Part shown: piece by piece, positions 52,275-57,588 of the stretch
Layout: each line of letters opens with the position of its first letter
Position numbering within the stretch: position 1 is the first letter of the stretch
DNA from: Deltaproteobacteria bacterium RIFCSPHIGHO2_02_FULL_40_28
GTDB taxonomy: Bacteria; UBA10199; 2-12-FULL-40-28
DNA length: 57,588 nt
Direction: 5' to 3'
NCBI GenBank assembly: GCA_001798135.1
Contig: MGRJ01000031.1
Location: forward strand, 1-57,588
Position numbers and translations under genes: made by a program
Notes under the pieces: model-generated
Told to the model about the DNA's origin: nothing
The model's input: only the letters and a program-made list of their open reading frames with translations
The model's database searches: none

Positions 52275-52612
52275 CTCCTTGTTACAGAATCATAAAGTTT
52301 AATTCTTCTTTGGCATGTATCTATAACGGCTTTTAGCATCTGATTCGTTTTCTTCTCAAAAACCTCCAAAATAATGATGGCATCCGGATCAGTCCTGTAA
52401 ACAATTCGCCAAGTTTTATTTTCATCATTGATTCGCAATTCATGACATCGCGGCGCAATGGATGGCATGGGTCGCGAATGCGGCATGGAAAGTTTTTCAC
52501 CTTGCTGAAGTTGCCGCAGCAAGAAACCCGCTTCCAATCTTGCCTCTTTGCTAAAAGGCGGTGTTTTGACTTCACCATGTAACCAGACCAGTGGTTTTTC
52601 CATCAAGCCCAT
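52271..52612 (-). CDS. higB: HigB-like toxin (phage Gp49 family)
   Basis: 113 residues from ATG 52612 (or 110 from ATG 52603). LVWLHGEVKTPPFSKEARLE, CHELRINDENKTWRIVYRTD and IILEVFEKKTNQ are typical of Gp49-type RelE-fold toxins. Overlaps higA by 4 bp. ATG 52612 is 5 bp after a perfect TATAAT. Confidence 0.9.
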   Translation of the reverse strand: MGLMEKPLVWLHGEVKTPPFSKEARLEAGFLLRQLQQGEKLSMPHSRPMPSIAPRCHELRINDENKTWRIVYRTDPDAIIILEVFEKKTNQMLKAVIDTCQRRIKLYDSVTRR

Positions 52613-52617
52613 GTGCT

Positions 52618-52646
52618 ATTATATGTCAGTTCTGACATATTGGCAA
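52618..52646 (-). promoter_or_regulatory. higBA promoter with spacer-filling operator
   Basis: Minus strand TTGCCA (52646-52641), 17-bp spacer, TATAAT (52623-52618). The spacer is filled by the palindrome ATATGTCAGAACTGACATAT (52621-52640), so bound repressor would block polymerase directly. Confidence 0.85.
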
Positions 52647-52670
52647 TAGGATTTTTTAAAAAAAATTAAA

Positions 52671-52733
52671 AGGGCAACCACACTCGGCCGCCGTAGCCAA
52701 GGCTACTTTGGCGAAGGAGGCAGGGTTGCCCTC
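52671..52733. repeat. toxin-antitoxin island repeat, copy 3
   Basis: Same family as the copies at 48.75 and 50.6 kb. Here the ends pair perfectly (AGGGCAACC with GGTTGCCCT) around the CGCCGTAGCC-AA-GGCTAC centre. It lies upstream of the higBA promoter. Confidence 0.9.
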
Positions 52734-52797
52734 TTAATTGGGCATGCACAAGGCCTGCCCATACAACAAAAATCGTCATTGATGACAATTTCCAATA

Positions 52798-52830
52798 TTT
52801 TATGCTTTATCGGCTTGGCGTTTGTGGCGA
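52798..52830 (-). other. fragment matching the 3' end of the 53559-55577 gene
   Basis: Minus strand CGCCACAAACGCCAAGCCGA then TAAAGCATAA encodes RHKRQADKA and a stop; the large gene ends RRKRQADKS and a stop, about 23 of 25 bases alike. A shorter relative (CCGATAAATCATAAAAT) is at 50722-50740. Confidence 0.55.
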
Positions 52831-52848
52831 ATTTTCCATTGTAAATGA

Positions 52849-53151
52849 TTAACGAGAATCAAAATGTTTTCTAAGATTTAAAGCTCCATGAAAAATGCCT
52901 AAAACATTTATGTCTTTGTCTTGATTAATCTGATAAATAATTCGGTAATGACCGTATAAAACAACACGAATGTTTTTCTTGGGAAAATTATTAAGACGGT
53001 AACCCATTTCCGGAAAATCCTGCAACAGGCTAACCTTCTGGATAATTTGTTTTGCAATATTTTGAGCTACTTGGGGTTTATCTTTGGCAATATAAGTTTG
53101 AATTTCTTTGAGCCAATCAAATGCTTCTTGAGACCATTTTATTTTTCCCAC
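52849..53151 (-). CDS. ParE/RelE-family toxin
   Basis: 100 residues, GTG start inside the antitoxin's last codons. ParE/RelE pattern: WSQEAFDWLKEIQTYIAKDK, DFPEMGYRLNNFPKKNIRVV, YGHYRIIYQINQDKDINVLG, FHGALNLRKHF. Target (gyrase or mRNA) cannot be told. Overlaps the antitoxin by 13 bp. Confidence 0.9.
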   Translation of the reverse strand: MGKIKWSQEAFDWLKEIQTYIAKDKPQVAQNIAKQIIQKVSLLQDFPEMGYRLNNFPKKNIRVVLYGHYRIIYQINQDKDINVLGIFHGALNLRKHFDSR

Positions 53152-53327
53152 GATTCAATTTCCCCGACAACTTCTTCATGAGAAAGTACTCGCCCTGCTT
53201 CAACATCCTTTAACCCACGTCTAATCATTCGGTGAAATAAAAGTTCCCTTAAAATTTCTTCATCGGTCATATCATCCGGTTGTTCCTGAATAATTCGAAT
53301 TAATCTCTCTTTGGCTGTTTCTTCCAT
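53139..53327 (-). CDS. small antitoxin paired with ParE/RelE toxin
   Basis: 62 residues from ATG 53327 with GGAGG 8 bp upstream. Acidic, helical; EAGRVLSHEEVVGEIESWEK is the typical C-terminal end of such antitoxins. Unlike other modules here it has a normal leader. A TTGAAA, 16 bp, TAGAAT promoter lies upstream (about 53350-53376). Confidence 0.82.
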   Translation of the reverse strand: MEETAKERLIRIIQEQPDDMTDEEILRELLFHRMIRRGLKDVEAGRVLSHEEVVGEIESWEK

Positions 53328-53469
53328 AGTACTAACCTCCAACTACATTTTTATTCTACCCAATTTTTTCATTTTTTCAATCCCCAATTAAGATAGTACA
53401 CCACGTCAAAACTCTATTTTTAAACCCCAGTTATTTCAATATGTTAAACACGTAAATATATTAAAACGG

Positions 53470-53563
53470 TTCTTTCACTGCTTGGCGCAGGCTAACGGCA
53501 TGCTGAAGAGCAGCCATTTTCCTAAATTTGTTATTGAGGAGAGTCAAGGTCTTTATGATTAGG
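53470..53563. repeat. 94-bp direct repeat, copy 2
   Basis: Second copy of 51244-51337. Its right end contains the stop codon of the 53559-55577 gene. The rest of the 53328-53469 interval is AT-rich with the antitoxin promoter only. Confidence 0.92.
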
Positions 53564-55577
53564 ATTTATCGGCTTGGCGTTTGCGGCGTTCTTCGAGTTC
53601 GCGTAATTGGGCGAGGGTAAATTCGGTTGAGGCTTGCGTTTGAGCAGCTTGATTACCACCTTCTTGGCCTTCGCTGGCCACTTGGGCTGCATAATTGATG
53701 ACCTGATTTTCTGGGGCGTATTTACCAGCAACTGTTTCTTCAGAAGCTTCTTCACGACGTGTAACAAATTCGGGGATATCCTCCGCCGTTCTTTCCCGGG
53801 AATAATCCACATACTCTCCTTGAGTTTCTAAAGCAGCTTGCATAAGTTCATCAACTTTCGATAATTGCCCCTCCCTCAGATCTTTGAAAAATGTCATCCA
53901 ACCATCCACTGCTCCACGGCCCTCATCCACATAGCCTAGCCATTTTTGTCCGCGTTCTACTCCACCTTCAACTTTAGATAAGCCAGAAGCTTCCGCTAAA
54001 GAATCGGGCATGTTAACATCAGTTCTATTTTCCTCAGGATCTTTTCGTCTGAGAGCCTGACGCATATCCGCATAAGCCCTTCTTTGAGATCCTTTGTTAT
54101 CAACAGACGCAGCTCCTAAACTATCCAAGGCCCTTGTAGCTAACTTTCTATCTCTCTCATCCCCATTGGCTTTCATCCTCTCTAACTTAGCTATGTAATC
54201 TTCCATTTGTGTTTCATCACCAGAAGGAGTCCATTCGGGAATATCCATTTCACTTCCCGTCCCTGAGGAACTAGAAGAAGTAGAAACAACTGATTTCATA
54301 AAATCTCTTTCTGAACCTGGATTTTTTGCCCTTGCATTAGAAACCCGATTATTAAAAACTTGAAGGGCTGCAGAAGAACTTCCCATACCCCTTTGGCTTG
54401 CATATCGACTTACTTCTCTATCAAAACGTGTTTTTGCTTTTGCAGCATCAACATCTGCTTCTGTAGCATAAGCAGCAATCATAGCTGAAGCGGCTGCTCC
54501 ACTATTTCTTAAATCAACAACTGCAGAAGACCCCGGAACTTGCATTCGAGTATAAGGATCAAACTTACCCTCACGAGTTGCAGTAGTTCCTGCTGTTACA
54601 AATTCCTGATGTTTAGTTGTTTTGTCATTAAGAAAAGCTACTGGATCTTGACCCGCCTCATTATAACTAGCCATCCAATAAAGAGTAGCCGCTTGATCAG
54701 AAGTTAAACGATCGGTGCCTGCAATGTGTTTTGTTCTAGCTGCAATTGGATCACTAAAGCCAGTGGCATCACCCGTACCATCCCACGCTGCTCCTGTATA
54801 AGCTGCATAGGCTGCGGGGGTTCCTTGAACAATAACAGATGGAGGGGCAGAACCATCTACTGCATCAACTCCTTCTGAATCACCTGCTCCACTAGCCCCA
54901 CCAGCATCAGCCACCTTCACCAAAGTATAAGTACTTCCAATTCCAAGAAAACCATCCTGAATTTCTACAGTGTATTGGCTACCATCATCCAAGGTAATGG
55001 GATTTTCACTTCCATGGCCTTCAAGTAATGCGCCTGCACTCACAGAAGCAGCATCGCCTCCATTAGCTTCATGCTCTGCCATGGCTTTTTCTAAAACTTG
55101 TTGCTTTAAACCTCGATCAGCTTTTGTAGCCCTACCTTCTCCTTCTCGAACTTTTAAGGGAGTGGATTTAGCTAAAGCGCCAACACGTGTTGTAGCTTCA
55201 GCACTTAAAACTGCGGAATCTCCTTCACTTTCTGTCTCATCTGTTCTGGGTGTCCCTTCATCAGGAAGAGGACCTTCTGGAGGTGGTGCTTCGTCAGGAG
55301 CTTCAGACTCACTTTCTGGGGGAGGAGGTTCTGGAGCGGCTCTTCGACCTCTGGGTGCTGCTCCTGCTCCACTGCCACGTCCGCCATCGAAAAGCCTTTT
55401 CAATCCACCAGCAGCTTGTTGGGCCTCTTCACTGTCTTCAGCAACACCCACAGCAATACCAGCAAGTTCGGTTGGATTAAGGGTACCTGCTTTAACCTTA
55501 CTCCAATCATCATCAGAAAGGGTTCCTTGTTCCCAAATACCACCACTTGCATCTGTAAAAGATGTTCCTTCAACCAT
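53559..55577 (-). CDS. large cysteine-free acidic protein of unknown function
   Basis: 672 residues, no Cys, no signal peptide, no recognised family. Composition rich in Ala, Ser, Glu, Gly. A Pro/Glu-rich low-complexity stretch lies about 75-115 (RRAAPEPPPPESESEAPDEA). A possible folded part is seen at about 280-420 (LTSDQAATLYWMASYNEAGQ; FDREVSRYASQRGMG) and helical segments to the end (EFTLAQLRELEERRKRQADK). Lies 12 bp after a similar long gene; both are probably one operon. Candidate secreted or surface-structural proteins. GC content higher than neighbours. Confidence 0.75.
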   Translation of the reverse strand: MVEGTSFTDASGGIWEQGTLSDDDWSKVKAGTLNPTELAGIAVGVAEDSEEAQQAAGGLKRLFDGGRGSGAGAAPRGRRAAPEPPPPESESEAPDEAPPPEGPLPDEGTPRTDETESEGDSAVLSAEATTRVGALAKSTPLKVREGEGRATKADRGLKQQVLEKAMAEHEANGGDAASVSAGALLEGHGSENPITLDDGSQYTVEIQDGFLGIGSTYTLVKVADAGGASGAGDSEGVDAVDGSAPPSVIVQGTPAAYAAYTGAAWDGTGDATGFSDPIAARTKHIAGTDRLTSDQAATLYWMASYNEAGQDPVAFLNDKTTKHQEFVTAGTTATREGKFDPYTRMQVPGSSAVVDLRNSGAAASAMIAAYATEADVDAAKAKTRFDREVSRYASQRGMGSSSAALQVFNNRVSNARAKNPGSERDFMKSVVSTSSSSSGTGSEMDIPEWTPSGDETQMEDYIAKLERMKANGDERDRKLATRALDSLGAASVDNKGSQRRAYADMRQALRRKDPEENRTDVNMPDSLAEASGLSKVEGGVERGQKWLGYVDEGRGAVDGWMTFFKDLREGQLSKVDELMQAALETQGEYVDYSRERTAEDIPEFVTRREEASEETVAGKYAPENQVINYAAQVASEGQEGGNQAAQTQASTEFTLAQLRELEERRKRQADKS

Positions 55578-55589
55578 AAACCATTTTCC

Positions 55590-57215
55590 TTATCCGAGAC
55601 GAGTGTTTGATAAATCTCGTCTGTGTAAATCGCGTCCTTCTAAAATTCCAGCTTCTTCCCTAGCTGCAGGACCAGTGGAAGCATTGGAATTCCAATAAGG
55701 ATTTATAAAACCATAAATATTTTTTTGCTCTGGCTTCCCAAGAATTGCAAAACGAGCATCTGCCAAGGCTTGGCCCTCTGGTGTGCTTGGATCTGTTGCA
55801 TAAATTTCTTCGGCCCTAGCACTTACTGCCCCTTCTGTTAAAGGACGAGACAAACCTCCAGTAAAATAAATAACACCCGCAGGAGCTTGGTTGGCGCCTA
55901 TCAACGCCTCATACCCCTGACGTTGCGCATGCCGATAAGTTTCTTGTCTTAAAGCTAAAACTGTTCTTGCTCCTTCGGCTGGTCCCTTTTGCCCACTCGC
56001 TTCAAAATCTGCCAGTTCAGCTTCTGTTTCTAACATTCCCGCTCTGGCTTCTTTAATTTTCACTTGATCACGTGTAGCCAGATAACGCTTGGCTCTTTCT
56101 TCACGCACTTCAGGGGCCACCTGGGCTGTAACCGTTGCTTGGGCTACTCTCACCCCCGGATCGGGGACATTGGGATCGGGAGTGTTTCTGGCTACCAAAT
56201 CCTGTGGAGTAGGATTATTAGGATCGGCGCCACTAGCATCAGCAACAACCTGAGGTGAAGCGGGTTGCCTTGTTTGTGTTCCTGGTTGTGTGCCTGGTGT
56301 TTGTGAACCTGGCGTTTGCGAACTAGGAGACGGAGTTCCCGGCCTCGTTAAATTACCTCTCGCTGTAAACACCATGCCATCGGGCCCTACACGTAATTCC
56401 CCTCCTTGTTTTGCAACACGCTGGCGTAGGGCTTCTGCTTCTTCTGGAGTAGCTGGTTTTGGTGTAGGAGCTGCTGTAAGTTTTTTATAAGTTTGTGCAT
56501 TTCCAGACATGGCGGCATCTTGTTGATTAGCTCTCGCATTATTCAAGCGCTGGGCGGCACTTCTTAAATCGGAAGCCTGGGAAGTGTATTTTGTATACTG
56601 GGGGCTATTGGCAGGAAAGGTAGCTGCCTTTTTTTCTAATGTTTTAGCACGAGCTAATAACTCTCCCTCCTGAGACATGGAAAGATCTACATAGCGTTGA
56701 TATTTTTCTTCTCCTTCAGCACCTTGTTCTGCATCGGCTCTGGCTCTTGCCATTTCATCAGCCATGGTATCGGCTTGTTGAATGGGGTTTTGAACAAACT
56801 TTTGTTCTACAGCATCATCCCCTTCGGCTAAATTTTGATCAAGCTGGGCTTCAAGTGCGCCTTCGTCTACATCAGCTTGAGGAAGAGGAGTAGAAGGATT
56901 TTTAACTTGCCCATCGGTTGGATTTTCAGCACCATACTGTTCGGAAGCCGCTAAAATATCGGCACCAATATCTCCCAGGCCACTCTCGGGTGCTGCTGGT
57001 TCTCCTGTAGGAGTCGCGGGAGGGGGAGCTTCTTCGGGTGCTGGTTCTGCTGGAGGGGCTTCTCCACCACTTCCTGCTTGCAGCCTGGGATCAGCCATTG
57101 GATCAGCACTTGAAGCTCTGCCATCTACAGAAGGCCTACTTCCTTCAGGCGCTGCCTCTGGTGCCGCCTCTGGAGGCGGAGCTAATGGATTTGCAGGATC
57201 AAACTTAACAGCCAT
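55590..57215 (-). CDS. large cysteine-free Ala/Pro-rich protein of unknown function
   Basis: 541 residues from ATG 57215 (MAVKFDPANPLAPPPEAAPE); an upstream in-frame start at 57245 runs through repeat DNA. No Cys and no signal peptide. N-terminal 100 residues and 285-345 are Pro/Ala/Thr/Gln low complexity (TPGSQTPGTQPGTQTRQPAS); between lie helices (GELLARAKTLEKKAATFPAN). The C-terminal 130 residues look folded (YEALIGANQAPAGVIYFTGG). Domain content not recognised; shares style with the following gene. Confidence 0.75.
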   Translation of the reverse strand: MAVKFDPANPLAPPPEAAPEAAPEGSRPSVDGRASSADPMADPRLQAGSGGEAPPAEPAPEEAPPPATPTGEPAAPESGLGDIGADILAASEQYGAENPTDGQVKNPSTPLPQADVDEGALEAQLDQNLAEGDDAVEQKFVQNPIQQADTMADEMARARADAEQGAEGEEKYQRYVDLSMSQEGELLARAKTLEKKAATFPANSPQYTKYTSQASDLRSAAQRLNNARANQQDAAMSGNAQTYKKLTAAPTPKPATPEEAEALRQRVAKQGGELRVGPDGMVFTARGNLTRPGTPSPSSQTPGSQTPGTQPGTQTRQPASPQVVADASGADPNNPTPQDLVARNTPDPNVPDPGVRVAQATVTAQVAPEVREERAKRYLATRDQVKIKEARAGMLETEAELADFEASGQKGPAEGARTVLALRQETYRHAQRQGYEALIGANQAPAGVIYFTGGLSRPLTEGAVSARAEEIYATDPSTPEGQALADARFAILGKPEQKNIYGFINPYWNSNASTGPAAREEAGILEGRDLHRRDLSNTRLG

Positions 57216-57248
57216 GAAAATACTCCATTTGTCATCCATGCACACTTT

Positions 57249-57318
57249 GTCATCCCTGCGAAAGCAGGGATCCAGTCTTAAAATTCAAAGATGGATTCCC
57301 ACCTTCGTGGGAATGACA
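57249..57318. repeat. dispersed palindromic repeat upstream of the long genes
   Basis: GTCATCCCTGCGAAAGCAGG on the left and CCCACCTTCGTGGGAATGAC on the right, joined by GATCCAG and a TTCAAAGATGGATT bridge. Same family as 19064-19214 and 30268-30370. A further half copy (GTCATTCCCGTG) is at 57555-57566. Confidence 0.85.
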
Positions 57319-57326
57319 GATTTCAA

Positions 57327-57361
57327 CACCCCTCTTACCCTTGGGGTGCTTTTCTATTATA
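57327..57361 (-). promoter_or_regulatory. putative promoter and leader hairpin of the long-protein operon
   Basis: Minus strand perfect TATAAT (57361-57356) with no clear -35. Seven bases later a CACCCC...GGGGTG stem-loop (57348-57327) opens the leader. Confidence 0.4.
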
Positions 57362-57588
57362 CGCAAAAAGAAGGCCAAAAACCATGCGATTTGCTCCCTT
57401 TTAATCAATATAAATTATTGATTTTATTTGTTTTTATTTTTTGACTAAAAGGGGGTGGGGTGGAAAACGTCAAAAAAACAAACATTTGAGGTATTTTCTC
57501 CCAAAATGAGAGGGGAAAAAGGTTGACCCCCCTCCCTGGAGGGGAGGGTGAAATTGTCATTCCCGTGTTTGTAAACTTACCCCCGCGT
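57362..57588. other. right-edge intergenic sequence
   Basis: No gene recognised. Contains an ATCAATA-TAAAT-TATTGAT palindrome (about 57405-57423), G-rich runs, a CCCTCC-CTGG-GGAGGG hairpin (about 57531-57546) and the half repeat noted above. Confidence 0.4.

Noticed and set aside
48751-52733. Toxin-antitoxin island repeat as integron attC site
   Set aside because: Ends do not match the RYYYAAC/GTTRRRY boxes and no integron integrase is present; only the general hairpin form is similar.
48751-52733. CRISPR array from three similar repeats
   Set aside because: Copies are about 2 kb apart with genes between, and no cas genes are seen.
52805-53575. GCCGATAA (minus strand) as sigma-28 -10 boxes
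   Set aside because: It lies in or derives from the coding end of the long gene and lacks a TAAA -35 at proper distance.

Overview
The window is chromosomal DNA of a low-GC, Gram-negative bacterium. Outer-membrane lipid transport genes (mlaEFD), lipoprotein signals, sigma-54 machinery and a type III secretion apparatus point to a deltaproteobacteria-like lineage (Bdellovibrio/Myxococcus-type relatives or an uncultured relative). No rRNA, tRNA or CRISPR array was seen, so the taxon cannot be fixed from the sequence alone.

Layout. 0.2-8.8 kb, minus strand: holA, the starvation-type trio prkA-yeaH-spoVR, and an Mla-type lipid transporter. 8.9-14.5 kb: housekeeping genes (maf, a metallophosphoesterase, pckA, yggS-proC-yggT). 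14.6-40.7 kb: a large type III secretion (T3SS) locus. It starts with a plus-strand block of a tail-anchored protein, a PEGA-repeat Ser/Thr kinase and an FHA-domain sigma-54 activator. The main block runs on the minus strand from 37.2 down to 19.2 kb: an FHA/PEGA membrane protein, a small basic protein, a needle-like protein, a TPR protein, SctJ, a FliA-like sigma factor, SctI, a FliG-like protein, SctL, SctN, SctO, SctP, FliM-like and FliN-like SctQ parts, FliO-like, SctR, SctS, SctT, then two Cys-poor acidic proteins alternating with two TPR proteins. The right flank (37.2-41.5 kb, plus) adds a FlgO-like/TPR exported protein, a TPR protein, a tail-anchored protein with two FHA domains and a PRMT-like methyltransferase. 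41.5-46.8 kb: a glycosidase-family protein, rho, ndk and sucCD. 47.0-53.4 kb: an accessory island of an AAA ATPase and at least six toxin-antitoxin or related modules separated by dispersed repeats. 53.6-57.2 kb: two very long, cysteine-free, acidic Ala/Pro/Gly-rich proteins of unknown function.

How it may work (inference). The core keeps the order of a flagellar fli operon (G-H-I-J-K-M-N-O-P-Q-R) but has a YscJ/SctJ-type lipoprotein ring in place of FliF and an SctI-like rod. No hook, filament or motor genes are visible, and no SctU, SctV or secretin SctC gene lies in the window. A kinase plus four FHA domains suggest phosphothreonine control. The FHA-sigma-54 activator probably acts on a well-formed -24/-12 promoter found in front of the FliA-like sigma gene, giving a two-step sigma cascade.

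The region also carries several families of palindromic or fold-back repeats, one inside the yggS reading frame and one inside the T3SS operon. The toxin-antitoxin island shows a recurring promoter design: operator palindrome in the -35/-10 spacer and the start codon 5-7 nt after the -10 box, implying leaderless antitoxin transcripts.
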